Below the pieces are notes generated by a model. That model was not told the DNA's origin and did not search any database. It saw only the letters and a program-made list of their open reading frames with translations. 64,000 nucleotides of DNA from positions 62,001 through 126,000 of the forward strand of contig NZ_JABWCS010000213.1 in NCBI RefSeq assembly GCF_013359945.1. The letters are read 5' to 3'. The position numbers were made by a program, and so were the translations under genes. Positions 17,047-26,352 of the stretch are shown here, in pieces. Within the stretch, counting starts at the first letter, position 1. Every line of letters begins with the position of its first letter. The stretch comes from Paenibacillus agri (GTDB taxonomy: Bacteria > Bacillota > Bacilli > Paenibacillales > Paenibacillaceae).

Positions 17047-18393
17047 ATGGAGTCTGTGTACAGTATTGCAGACATTGCCCGGGAGACGGGCCTGACTTAT
17101 GATACGATCCGTTATTATGAGAAAATCGGGCTGGTGCCGCCTTCAGAGCGGACGGAGAATGGTCAACGCCAATACGGGAAATTGGATCTGGAACGGTTCA
17201 TATTCATCGTGCGGCTGAGACGAACCCGTATGCCGATAAAATCGATTGAACGCTACATGCAACTGGCGATGGATCAGCAGTATGAGAGCTGTTATAACGT
17301 ATTGCTTGAGCATAAGCAGCAGATTGACCAGCAACTGACAGAAATACAGTCTACGCTTGAGGTTATGAATTTCAAGCTGGAGCATTATCAGGATATGATG
17401 AGGCTCTCAGAATTAGGAGGAGAAAACTTTATGAACAATTATTCTTATTATACGGCTACACCGCAAGCACCGCTTCCTTCCGGATTTGGAGTGACTACTA
17501 CAGCCGAAGAAGCACTTGGAGGTCGTGATCTGACCGGGAAAATCGCTATTGTCACTGGTGGCTATTCCGGTATTGGTCTGGAAACGACCCGAGTACTGGC
17601 GAAAGCTGGTGCTACAGTAATCGTGCCTGCAAGAACGTTAGAGAAAGCCCGGGAAGCACTGGCGTCCATTCCGCGTGTAGAATTGGAAGAACTGGATCTG
17701 ATCGATCCGGCATCCATTGATGCCTTTGCCCAGCGATTTTTAGATTCCGGACGTGCATTGGATATCCTCATCAACAATGCAGGAATTATGGGACCGAAAG
17801 TCACTCACGATGCGAGAGGGTATGAGGCTCAGTTTGCCACTAATCACTTAGGTCACTTTCAATTGACAGCCCGCTTGTGGCCAGCGCTCAAGCAATCAGG
17901 CAACGCCCGGGTAGTCTCGTTGTCTTCTATCGGGATTCATATTTCTGGTATCGACTTCGATGATCTGAATTTTGAGAACCGGCCTTATGATAAATACGTG
18001 GCTTACGGTCAATCCAAAACGGCGAATTCACTGTTCGCTGTTGGACTGGACCGTCGAGGGCAGCCGCATGGCATTCGTGCATTTGCCGTTCATCCCGGCT
18101 CGATTGAGACAGACTTGGCACGGGATGTCTCGGAGGAAGAACTGACTGCTACTAGCAGCCAATATACCTTCATCACTACAGAACAGGGGGCCGCGACCAG
18201 TGTCTGGTGTGCTGCCAATCTACAGCTTGAAGGCAAAGGCGGAGTATATTGTGAGAGTGTGGATATCTCAACGCTTGTCCCGGATGATGCTCCCTTTGGA
18301 CCTGGCGTGCTACAACGGGCCATTGATCCCGGTTTGGCAGAGCGTCTATGGCTGCTGAGTCAGAAAATGACTGGCATGACCTTCGATAGCTAA
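17047..18393 (+). CDS. MerR regulator fused to short-chain dehydrogenase
   Basis: One open frame of 448 codons encodes two proteins normally made by separate genes. Residues 1-128 are a MerR regulator: winged helix (YSIADIARETGLTYDTIRYYEKIGLVPP) plus the dimerisation coiled coil. Residues 129-448 are a complete SDR with TGGYSGIG (170-177), NNAG (242-245), S292/S293 and Y319/K323. No stop separates them. An internal AGGAGG (17415-17420) lies 10 nt before ATG codon 129 (17431), so a free SDR can be made as well as the fusion. The classical MerR promoter upstream implies that the product activates its own gene. A frameshift is not needed to explain it; both halves are intact in the same frame. 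Confidence 0.87.
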   Translation: MESVYSIADIARETGLTYDTIRYYEKIGLVPPSERTENGQRQYGKLDLERFIFIVRLRRTRMPIKSIERYMQLAMDQQYESCYNVLLEHKQQIDQQLTEIQSTLEVMNFKLEHYQDMMRLSELGGENFMNNYSYYTATPQAPLPSGFGVTTTAEEALGGRDLTGKIAIVTGGYSGIGLETTRVLAKAGATVIVPARTLEKAREALASIPRVELEELDLIDPASIDAFAQRFLDSGRALDILINNAGIMGPKVTHDARGYEAQFATNHLGHFQLTARLWPALKQSGNARVVSLSSIGIHISGIDFDDLNFENRPYDKYVAYGQSKTANSLFAVGLDRRGQPHGIRAFAVHPGSIETDLARDVSEEELTATSSQYTFITTEQGAATSVWCAANLQLEGKGGVYCESVDISTLVPDDAPFGPGVLQRAIDPGLAERLWLLSQKMTGMTFDS

Positions 18394-18844
18394 TGCTATT
18401 TTTGGAATGTGAATGGAATCATTCCTGATTGTATTATAAGGACAAAAACAGGCCGGAGGAAAGAATCTCTGGCCTGTTTTTTTGCTGTGAGCCTAAGTAG
18501 TAGATGGAACACTGTGGAAGTAGGACAGAAGCATCACATACAGGAAATTGGGCATGGTGTGAAATTCCGACTTTTGGATTATTTACCTCAATTATCATGG
18601 AAACGCCTATATTTACCGTAGAATTGCCACTTATTTCTAGATCGATGATGCCTCTATAATGAGTGTGAATGTCATAGAAGGGAGGAGCGCCTGCGATAAC
18701 AGATTGTTTAAGTAAGAGCGGGTTGGGCAAGAGGTGGTAAGCGCTTTAAAGAATGGATGCATTGTTTTGTAACCGCTAACAACTCGTCCATTGATGGGAT
18801 TAAAGCTTTTTACGTACTTACACATCACCTGAGGAGGAATATAA
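18393..18844 (+). promoter_or_regulatory. upstream region of the long glucanase gene
   Basis: After the terminator at 18447-18483, this 450-bp stretch has no gene. A block at 18606-18690 is conserved before the second glucanase (22561-22645): it includes CCACTTATTTC, TATAAT (18655-18660) and a GGGAGGAG ribosome-site-like motif with no start codon behind it. GGTAAGCGCTTTAA (18736-18749) matches the CcpA cre consensus at 12 of 14 positions. TGTAACCGCTA and TACGTACTTACA are also shared by both leaders. The distance from TATAAT to the start codon is about 185 nt, an unusually long leader. Confidence 0.5.
18447..18483 (+). terminator. terminator after the MerR-SDR gene
   Basis: AACAGGCC.GAG ... 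CTCTGGCCTGTT hairpin followed by a T-run. Confidence 0.85.
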
Positions 18845-21800
18845 TGCGCAACAAGTATGTTGTATGGTCACTCGTATTAACAATGCTGATCTCGAACTTA
18901 TTCCTGACCGTTGGATCTCCTGAACCTGTATCGGCTGCCGGTGGACCAAACCTGGCACTGGGCAAAAATGTTACTGCGAGCGGCTACACTCAAACTTACA
19001 GTCCGAACAATGTGAATGACAGCAATCAAGGGACTTATTGGGAGAGCACGAACAATGCATTCCCTCAATGGATTCAAGTGGATCTTGGTGCCAATACAAA
19101 TATTGACCAAATCGTATTGAAGCTGCCAACGGCCTGGGGTACACGGACACAAACGCTGGCTGTTCAAGGCAGCACGAACGGTTCAACGTTCTCGGACATT
19201 GTCGGCTCTGCGGATTATGAATTCAATCCAGCCGTTGCTGGCAATTCAGTTACCATCAATTTTACTGCCACGAACACACGTTATGTTCGTTTGAACGTGA
19301 CGGCCAACACCGGTTGGCCAGCAGCCCAATTTTCCGAATTTGAAGTGTACGGTGCCAGTGGCCCAACGCCGACTCCGTCGCCGTCCGCAACGGCAACTCC
19401 GGTGCCGACTGCATCGCCAACCGCTGTACCTACGGCGTCGCCAACAGCCACACCAATAGTAACTCCGTCGCCAACGACCGCACCAACGGTCGCTCCTACG
19501 CCAACACCGACCCCTACGCCAACACCGACTGCAACACCTGTACCTACTGCAACGGTGACCCCGTCCCCAACGGCTAGTCCGACCGCAACGCCTACGCCAC
19601 CAACAGGCAGTAACATTGCAATCGGCAAAGCGATCACTGCCTCTTCCAGCACTTTGAACTTTGTAGCTGCGAATGCTAATGATAACAACACCAACACGTA
19701 CTGGGAAGGCGGCAGCAACCCAAGTTCGCTGACGTTGGATCTCGGTGCGAATCATAACATCACTTCCATTGTGTTGAAGCTGAATCCTGGTTCTGCTTGG
19801 AGCACACGGACACAAACCATTCAAGTGTTAGGCCATAATCAAGACACTACAACCTTCAGCAATCTGGTTGCAGCACAATCCTACACGTTCAATCCCGCTT
19901 CCGGTAATACAGTAACGATTCCGGTTACAGCAACGGTTAAACGTCTGCAATTGAACATTACAGCCAATTCCGGCGCGCCTGCCGGACAAATTGCTGAATT
20001 CCAGGTATTCGGAACACCGGCACCGAATCCCGATCTTACAGTTACTGGAATCTCTTGGACACCGACTTCTGTAGTTGAGAATAATGCAATCACATTGAAT
20101 GCAACCGTCAAGAATATCGGTTCCGCAGGTTCCCCAGCTGCTAAGGTGAACTTCTATCTGAACAATGAGCTGGCCGGGTCTGCGACAGTAGGTGCTTTGA
20201 CAACAGGGTCATCGGCCACAGTATCTGTGAATGCGGGTACCAAGACTGCCGGTACGTACACGGTCAGCGCTAAGGTAGACGAGAATAATGAGATCATCGA
20301 AGAGAATAAAGCAAATAACAGCTACACACATCCATCTTCACTGGTTGTTGCGCCAATTACAAGCTCCGATTTGGTCGGTACAATCTCTTGGACCCCTAGT
20401 AATCCAACAGTCAACAATCCAGTAGCATTTACTGTTAACCTGAAGAATCAAGGGAATCTGGCTTCGGCCGGGGGAGCTCATGGTGTTACAGTCGTTCTGA
20501 AGAACGCCGCTGGAACAACTGTTCAGACTTACAATGGTACTTATAACGGTACACTTGCGCCGGGAGCATCGGTGAATGTCAGTGTAGGTTCCTGGACAGC
20601 AGCAATTGGGAACTACACGGTGACGACTACCGTTGAGGTAGACGCCAATGAAGCTCCGGTTAAACAAACCAACAATGTCAGCACAACTAATCTGACCGTA
20701 TACTCGGCTCGTGGTGCTAGCATGCCTTATACCCGGTATGATACGGAAGATGCTACCCGAGGTGGAGGTGCAACACTCCAGACCGCTCCGACCTTCGATC
20801 AAGCACTAACCGCATCGGAAGCCTCCGGGCAGAGTTACATTGCTCTTCCTTCTAATGGTTCCTATGTACAATGGACTGTTAGACAAGGGGAAGGCGGCGC
20901 GGGTGTGACGATGCGTTTCACTATGCCGGATTCAGCCAATGGTATGGGCCTTAACGGAGCACTGGATGTGTACGTGAATGGTACTAAAGCCAAGACGGTT
21001 CCGTTGACCTCTTACTACAACTGGCAGTATTTCTCCAGTGACCAGCCAGGAGATACACCGGGTGCAGGACGTCCGCTATTCCGTTTTGATGAGGTTCACT
21101 GGAAGCTTGATACAGCCCTTAAAGCCGGAGACACCATTCGTATTCAAAAGAACAATGGTGACAGCCTTGAATATGGTGTGGATTTCCTCGAAATCGAGCC
21201 TGTTCCTGCGGCCATCGCCCGTCCGGCCAACTCGGTATCCGTAACCGATTTCGGTGCGGTTGCGAATGATGGTCAGGATGATCTTGCAGCCTTTGAAGCA
21301 GCGGTTCAATCCGCGGTTGCAACCGGCAAGACATTGTACATTCCTGAAGGCACATTCCATTTAAGCAGCATGTGGAAGATCGGTACGCCAGCCAACAAGA
21401 TTAATGATATTAAGATTCTGGGTGCAGGAATTTGGCACACGAATATCCAGTTCACTAACCCGAATATTTCAGGCGGCGGAATTTCCTTCCGTGTTCAAGG
21501 CAAGCTTGATTTCAGCAATATCTACATGAATTCCAATCTTCGTTCACGTTATCACGAAGGTGCGATCTACAAAGCGTTCATGGACAATTTCGGTAAGAAC
21601 TCCATAGTCAGCAATGTCTGGGTAGAGCATTTTGAGTGCGGCTTCTGGGTGGGTGACTATGCCCATACACCAGCCATCATCGCTGATGGTCTGGTCATTG
21701 AGAACAGTCGGATTCGCAACAATCTTGCTGATGGTGTGAACTTTGCTCAAGGTACCAGCAACTCTACAGTTCGTAACAGCAGCATCCGTAATAACGGTGA

Positions 21801-22416
21801 CGATGGTCTGGCGGTATGGACCAGTAACGTCAACGGTGCGCCGGCAGGCGTGAACAACACGTTCTCCTTCAATACGATTGAGAACAACTGGCGTGCAGCA
21901 GCGATTGCCTTCTTCGGCGGCAGTGGTCACAAAGCCACCAACAATCTGATCGTGGACACTGTGGGCGGCTCTGCAATCCGCATGAATACCGTATTCCCTG
22001 GATACCATTTCCAAAATAATACAGGTATTCTGTTCTCCGATACTACTATAATCAACAGTGGTACGAGTAAAGACCTATACAATGGTGAACGTGGAGCAAT
22101 AGATCTTGAAGCCTCCAATGATCCCATCAAGAACGTAACATTTACCAACATTGATATTCAAAGAACACAGCGCAGTGCCATTCAGTTTGGATATGGCGGC
22201 GGGTTCCAGAATATCGTGTTCAATAACATCAATATTAATGGCACAGGTCTGGATGGCATTGAGACATCGCGATTCACATCACCACATAAGGGTGCAGCAA
22301 TTTACACCTATACCGGCAACGGCTCAGCCACATTCAACAACCTGACAACCAGCAACATTGCCAATCCTAATATCAACTTGATTCAAAATGGTTTTAACCT
22401 TACCATCAACAATTAA
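18844..22416 (+). CDS. secreted multidomain alpha-1,3-glucanase (GH87 type)
   Basis: 1190-aa secreted enzyme expected to cut alpha-1,3-glucan (mutan, fungal wall glucan). Order: signal peptide (1 to about 31, ending VSA), F5/8-type-C/discoidin domain (34-171), Pro/Thr/Ser linker (173-253), second F5/8-type-C domain (255-391), two CARDB-like Ig domains (396-503, 508-620), a beta-sandwich module (about 623-790) and a right-handed beta-helix catalytic domain (about 795-1190). This resembles Agl-type GH87 glucanases of Bacillus circulans and Paenibacillus. D938, D963, D986 and D987 in the WVGDYAH, DGVNF and GDDG motifs are the catalytic candidates. The start is the ATG at 18844 behind GAGGAGGAATATA. 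A second, shorter paralogue follows. Substrate is inferred from family; GH49/mycodextranase is the near alternative. Confidence 0.85.
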   Translation: MRNKYVVWSLVLTMLISNLFLTVGSPEPVSAAGGPNLALGKNVTASGYTQTYSPNNVNDSNQGTYWESTNNAFPQWIQVDLGANTNIDQIVLKLPTAWGTRTQTLAVQGSTNGSTFSDIVGSADYEFNPAVAGNSVTINFTATNTRYVRLNVTANTGWPAAQFSEFEVYGASGPTPTPSPSATATPVPTASPTAVPTASPTATPIVTPSPTTAPTVAPTPTPTPTPTPTATPVPTATVTPSPTASPTATPTPPTGSNIAIGKAITASSSTLNFVAANANDNNTNTYWEGGSNPSSLTLDLGANHNITSIVLKLNPGSAWSTRTQTIQVLGHNQDTTTFSNLVAAQSYTFNPASGNTVTIPVTATVKRLQLNITANSGAPAGQIAEFQVFGTPAPNPDLTVTGISWTPTSVVENNAITLNATVKNIGSAGSPAAKVNFYLNNELAGSATVGALTTGSSATVSVNAGTKTAGTYTVSAKVDENNEIIEENKANNSYTHPSSLVVAPITSSDLVGTISWTPSNPTVNNPVAFTVNLKNQGNLASAGGAHGVTVVLKNAAGTTVQTYNGTYNGTLAPGASVNVSVGSWTAAIGNYTVTTTVEVDANEAPVKQTNNVSTTNLTVYSARGASMPYTRYDTEDATRGGGATLQTAPTFDQALTASEASGQSYIALPSNGSYVQWTVRQGEGGAGVTMRFTMPDSANGMGLNGALDVYVNGTKAKTVPLTSYYNWQYFSSDQPGDTPGAGRPLFRFDEVHWKLDTALKAGDTIRIQKNNGDSLEYGVDFLEIEPVPAAIARPANSVSVTDFGAVANDGQDDLAAFEAAVQSAVATGKTLYIPEGTFHLSSMWKIGTPANKINDIKILGAGIWHTNIQFTNPNISGGGISFRVQGKLDFSNIYMNSNLRSRYHEGAIYKAFMDNFGKNSIVSNVWVEHFECGFWVGDYAHTPAIIADGLVIENSRIRNNLADGVNFAQGTSNSTVRNSSIRNNGDDGLAVWTSNVNGAPAGVNNTFSFNTIENNWRAAAIAFFGGSGHKATNNLIVDTVGGSAIRMNTVFPGYHFQNNTGILFSDTTIINSGTSKDLYNGERGAIDLEASNDPIKNVTFTNIDIQRTQRSAIQFGYGGGFQNIVFNNININGTGLDGIETSRFTSPHKGAAIYTYTGNGSATFNNLTTSNIANPNINLIQNGFNLTINN

Positions 22417-22429
22417 TAGTAAAGCCACA

Positions 22430-22462
22430 AGCAGGGTACTCTTCGGAGTATCCTGCTTTTTT
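22430..22462 (+). terminator. terminator after the long glucanase gene
   Basis: AGCAGG.TACTC-TTCG-GAGTA.CCTGCT followed by TTTTTT. Confidence 0.9.
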
Positions 22463-22785
22463 CATTGGTTTAATCCGTAGGAAAATATCGAAATTTGGAA
22501 CTTAGAGTTAGGAGAAATAAGAATTAATTACTATTTATTTCCTCTAATATCATTAGGATGCATACATTAATCGTAGATTTACCACTTATTTCATTGGCAA
22601 TGATTCATCTATAATTGGAGTATATGTCATTGAAAGGAGGATCGACAGTAATTCCGATTTGTAGACAGAGAGGCGGGCAAAAGAAGAAAAATAGCGTTTT
22701 ATTGAACAATATGTAACCGCTATCAATCATTCGTTTTTGGATATCTATGCTTTATCGTACTTACATCTGCCTTAGGAGGAATAGA
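22463..22785 (+). promoter_or_regulatory. upstream region of the short glucanase gene
   Basis: No gene in these 320 bp. Bases 22561-22645 resemble the block before the first glucanase, with CCACTTATTTC, TATAAT (22610-22615) and an orphan AAGGAGGATCG at the same spacing. No good -35 box lies before TATAAT in either copy, which suggests activator-dependent transcription. The cre-like site of the first copy is degraded here (AATAGCGTTTTATT). Confidence 0.5.
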
Positions 22786-25101
22786 ATGCGTAAAAAATAT
22801 ATCGCGTGGTCTCTAGTATTGACCATGCTAATCTCAAACTTATTTCTGACAGTTGAATCTCCTGCTCCAGTGTCTGCTGCCGGCGGACCGAATCTAGCGC
22901 TAGGGAAGAATGTAAGCGCTAGCAGTTACACCCAAACCTACGGACCGGGCAATGTGATTGATAACAATCAGGGAACATACTGGGAGAGCAATAACAATGC
23001 TTTTCCGCAATGGATTCAAGTAGATCTTGGCGCGAATACGAACATTGATCAAATCGTGTTGAAACTGCCGTCATCCTGGGGAACACGGACACAGACTTTG
23101 GCTGTACAGGGAAGCACGAATGGTTCGACATTCAACAATATCGTAGGCTCTGCCAACTATGCGTTCAATCCTAACGTTGCTGGCAATTCCGTTACCATTA
23201 ATTTCGCGGCTGTAAGCACTCGTTACGTTCGTCTGAACATAACGGCTAACACGGAATGGCCTGCAGGACAATTATCTGAATTTGAAATTTATGGTGCGGG
23301 CGGTACGACCCCTACACCAACGCCAACGCCAGCACCAACGTCAACACCAGCACCTACAGCCACTCCAGCTCCAACGCCACCTGTAAATTCTAACCGTGGA
23401 GCAACCATGCCGTATACGCGTTATAATACTGAAGATGCAACCCGTGGCGGCGGGGCAACGTTAAAATCGGCTCCGAATTTCGACCAATCACAGACAGCTT
23501 CAGAAGCTTCCGGTCAGCGTTATATCGCACTTCCTTCCAACGGTTCCTCCGTGCAATGGACGGTAAGACCAGGTGAAGGCGGCGCAGGTGTGACCATGCG
23601 CTTCACGATGCCAGACTCTGCTAACGGTATGGGTCTTAACGGAGCGCTGGATGTCTACGTGAACGGAACCAAAGCTAAGACCGTTCCATTGACTTCTTAC
23701 TACAACTGGCAGTACTTCTCTAGCGATCATCCGGGAGACACGCCAGCCGACGGGCGTCCGTTGTTCCGCTTCGATGAAGTACACTGGAAGCTGGATACTC
23801 CGCTCAAAGCGGGCGATACCATCCGCATTCAGAAGAACAATGGCGACAACCTGGAATACGGTGTAGACTTCCTTGAAATCGAGCCTGTTCCGGCAGCCAT
23901 TACCCGTCCGGCGAATTCCGTATCCGTAACGGATTTCGGCGCCGTAGCCAATGATGGGCAAGATGATATTGCTGCCTTCGAAGCAGCTGTTCAATCGGCA
24001 GTATCTACAGGCAGAACGCTCTATATTCCAGAAGGCACCTTCCATCTGAGCAGAATGTGGAAGATCGGCACAGAGAGTAACATGATTAACAATATCACCA
24101 TTCTGGGTGCGGGTATCTGGCATACAAATATCCAGTTCACGAATCCGAACATTGCTGGGGGCGGGATTTCCTTCCGCGTTTCCGGCAAACTTGATTTCAG
24201 CAACGTCTACATGAACTCCAATCTTCGTTCACGTTATGGGGAACAGGCCATCTACAAAGCTATGATGGATAATTTCGGCAAAAACTCCAGAGTCAGCAAC
24301 GTTTGGGTAGAGCACTTTGAATGTGGTATCTGGGTGGGTGATTATGCTCATACGCCGGCTATGATTGCTGATGGTCTGGTGGTTGAGAACAGCCGTATTC
24401 GCAACAACCTTGCAGACGGCGTAAACTTCGCTCAAGGTACAAGCAATTCTACTGTGCGCAACAGCAGCATTCGTAATAACGGTGACGATGGTCTGGCCGT
24501 ATGGACCAGCAGTGTCAATGGTGCACCTCAGGGTGTGAACAACACCTTCTCCTTTAACACCATCGAGCATAACTGGCGTGCTGCGGGTATTGCCTTCTTC
24601 GGCGGCAGTGGTCACAAGGCCACCAACAACCTGATCGTTGATACAGTAGGCGGTTCCGGTATTCGGATGAATACGGTGTTCCCTGGATACCACTTCCAGA
24701 ACAACACCGGAATTACTGTCTCTGATACTACCATTATCAACAGCGGTACAAGTAAGGATCTGTACAACGGTGAACGCGGAGCGATCGACCTGGAAGCATC
24801 GAGTGATTCGATTCGTAACGTAACGTTCACGAATATCGATATCATCAACACTCAGCGCAGTGCCATTCAGTTCGGATACGGCGGCGGATTCCAGAACATT
24901 GTATTCAACAACATTAACATTAATGGCACAGGTCGGGATGGTATTGAGACTTCGCGTTTCACTTCCCCGCACAAAGGGGCAGCAATCTATACCTACACCG
25001 GCAACGGTTCGGCAACTTTCAATAACTTGAATACCAGCAATATTGCCAACCCAAATACCAACTTTATTCAAAACGGCTTTAACTTGACTATCAACAATTA
25101 A
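22786..25101 (+). CDS. secreted alpha-1,3-glucanase (GH87 type), short paralogue
   Basis: 771 aa. Signal peptide (1 to about 31), one F5/8-type-C domain (34-171), a short Thr/Pro linker (about 175-201), the same beta-sandwich module (from about 204) and the beta-helix catalytic domain. It lacks the second discoidin and both CARDB-like domains of its neighbour. The catalytic half is nearly the same protein; the candidate acids D519, D544, D567 and D568 keep the spacing of the long form. Synonymous codon differences are many, so the duplication is not recent. The start is the ATG at 22786 behind TTAGGAGGAATAGA. Terminators separate the two genes. Confidence 0.85.
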   Translation: MRKKYIAWSLVLTMLISNLFLTVESPAPVSAAGGPNLALGKNVSASSYTQTYGPGNVIDNNQGTYWESNNNAFPQWIQVDLGANTNIDQIVLKLPSSWGTRTQTLAVQGSTNGSTFNNIVGSANYAFNPNVAGNSVTINFAAVSTRYVRLNITANTEWPAGQLSEFEIYGAGGTTPTPTPTPAPTSTPAPTATPAPTPPVNSNRGATMPYTRYNTEDATRGGGATLKSAPNFDQSQTASEASGQRYIALPSNGSSVQWTVRPGEGGAGVTMRFTMPDSANGMGLNGALDVYVNGTKAKTVPLTSYYNWQYFSSDHPGDTPADGRPLFRFDEVHWKLDTPLKAGDTIRIQKNNGDNLEYGVDFLEIEPVPAAITRPANSVSVTDFGAVANDGQDDIAAFEAAVQSAVSTGRTLYIPEGTFHLSRMWKIGTESNMINNITILGAGIWHTNIQFTNPNIAGGGISFRVSGKLDFSNVYMNSNLRSRYGEQAIYKAMMDNFGKNSRVSNVWVEHFECGIWVGDYAHTPAMIADGLVVENSRIRNNLADGVNFAQGTSNSTVRNSSIRNNGDDGLAVWTSSVNGAPQGVNNTFSFNTIEHNWRAAGIAFFGGSGHKATNNLIVDTVGGSGIRMNTVFPGYHFQNNTGITVSDTTIINSGTSKDLYNGERGAIDLEASSDSIRNVTFTNIDIINTQRSAIQFGYGGGFQNIVFNNININGTGRDGIETSRFTSPHKGAAIYTYTGNGSATFNNLNTSNIANPNTNFIQNGFNLTINN

Positions 25102-25114
25102 TGGTGAAAGTCCA

Positions 25115-25150
25115 AGACAGGGTGCTCTTCGGAGAGCACCTTGTTTTTTT
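25115..25150 (+). terminator. terminator after the short glucanase gene
   Basis: ACAGGGTGCTC-TTCG-GAGAGCACCTTGT hairpin followed by seven T. Confidence 0.85.
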
Positions 25151-25346
25151 ATCAACCAACGGCTCTATCTCTATAGTATTTCTACGGTTAACGGACAATA
25201 GGAAATGATTTACTATATTGTGTAATCATGATACGATGGCAACTGGAGATGTTACGAAAGGAGCATGGACTGGAATGGGAGATATCCTTTAATGGCTAAG
25301 TGAATGGAATAGATGGGCTGATGCCTTCTTTAATGGAGGGTCAATT

Positions 25347-25472
25347 TTGTCTATTTTAAATTTAACCATTATAGGGATCGCTGGGTTCATGTGCTATAAA
25401 TACGCCAAGCGAATGCCTAGTTTAGGGTATTCGTTTTTTATTGGGAAGCTTGCATCTCCAAGTAGTGCATGA
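25347..25472 (+). CDS. possible small membrane protein (41 aa)
   Basis: In the 400-bp gap after the glucanases, TTG at 25347 lies 6 nt after GGAGGG and opens a 41-codon frame: one hydrophobic helix (ILNLTIIGIAGFMCY), then a basic stretch (KYAKRM) and a polar tail. The gene would fit a single-pass small membrane protein. Against it, an imperfect hairpin with a T-run (25410-25438) lies inside the frame and could be a terminator. I do not recognise it. Confidence 0.3.
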   Translation: MSILNLTIIGIAGFMCYKYAKRMPSLGYSFFIGKLASPSSA

Positions 25473-25503
25473 TTTCAGCGTTTCCGCAAGGAGATGATCT
25501 CGG

Positions 25504-26280
25504 ATGAAATCATTAATGAATAAGATTGCGATTGTTACTGGAGCTAGCCGGGCGCAAGGAATCGGCACTGCAATCTGTCTAGAGTTAGCTAGAGAAGGCG
25601 CTGATATCTTTTTCACACATTGGTCCGTATATGATCGCGGAATGAACTATTATATGAATGAAGATTTAGACTGGCCGCAGCAGTTGAGAGATGAAATTGT
25701 CAGCTTGGGGGTACGCTGTGAGTCCATGGCGCTAGATTTGTCGCAGCCGGATGCACCAGGGATATTGTTGGGTGAAGTTCAAAAGCAGTTGGGTTCCCCA
25801 ACTATTCTAGTGAACAACGCAACCTATTCTGTGGATGTAGATTTTCGTTCCATAGATGCAGCGATCCTGGATGCTCATTATAACGTGAATGTTAGAGGTA
25901 CATGCCTCTTAATGGTTGAGTTTGCCCGCCGGATAGAAGGACAACATAGTGGGCGTATTATTAATATGGTGTCAGGTCAGGACAAGTCACCGGAGCCTGG
26001 GAATTTAGCCTATGTTGCAACCAAGGGGGCGGTTTCTACGTTTACAAAATCCATCGCGCTTGAATTAGCCCCGTTGCAAATTACGGTTAATGCAGTAGAT
26101 CCCGGCCCTACAGATAGCGGATGGATGGACAGTGAAGTGAAGGAACACTTACTCCCTAAATTCCCGATGGGACGCATTGGTGAACCTAAGGATGCTGCGA
26201 AGCTAATCGTTTTTTTGGCAAGTGAAGAAGCAGGATGGATTACGGGGCAAATCATTCATTCAGATGGGGGCTTCTGGTGA
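25504..26280 (+). CDS. short-chain dehydrogenase/reductase, FabG-like
   Basis: A 258-aa NAD(P)-dependent oxidoreductase. The cofactor loop TGASRAQGIG is at residues 12-21, two residues longer than the usual TGxxxGIG, and NNAT replaces NNAG (104-107). The catalytic S157, Y170 and K174 are present, and the end GWITGQIIHSDGGFW is typical of the family. AAGGAGATGATCTCGG precedes the ATG. It is a single gene with its own terminator; substrate unknown. Confidence 0.88.
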   Translation: MKSLMNKIAIVTGASRAQGIGTAICLELAREGADIFFTHWSVYDRGMNYYMNEDLDWPQQLRDEIVSLGVRCESMALDLSQPDAPGILLGEVQKQLGSPTILVNNATYSVDVDFRSIDAAILDAHYNVNVRGTCLLMVEFARRIEGQHSGRIINMVSGQDKSPEPGNLAYVATKGAVSTFTKSIALELAPLQITVNAVDPGPTDSGWMDSEVKEHLLPKFPMGRIGEPKDAAKLIVFLASEEAGWITGQIIHSDGGFW

Positions 26281-26302
26281 AGTAACGATTGATATACTTA
26301 CT

Positions 26303-26334
26303 AAGGGAAGGACATGATGTCCTTCCCTTTTTTT
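26303..26334. terminator. terminator between SDR and ROK genes
   Basis: AAGGGAAGGACA-TGA-TGTCCTTCCCTT plus a T-run, between two convergent genes. Confidence 0.88.
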
Positions 26335-26352
26335 GCTCAACTATTCTCCAGG

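Noticed and set aside
18409..18621. 70-codon frame after the MerR-SDR gene
   Set aside because: It runs through the terminator hairpin and has no ribosome site.
19360..19605. Repetitive ACG/CCG/ACC stretch that could suggest a repeat array
   Set aside because: It is the codon-level repeat of the Pro/Thr linker, not a CRISPR or minisatellite; the spacing is irregular.
19246..19824. Long open frames on the minus strand opposite the glucanase linker (Val/Gly- and Arg/Cys-rich)
   Set aside because: They mirror the Thr/Pro linker and the discoidin code; low complexity, no ribosome site.
24229..25155. 308-codon minus-strand frame opposite the short glucanase
   Set aside because: A similar frame lies opposite the long paralogue, so it follows from the shared coding sequence. 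No domain and no promoter.
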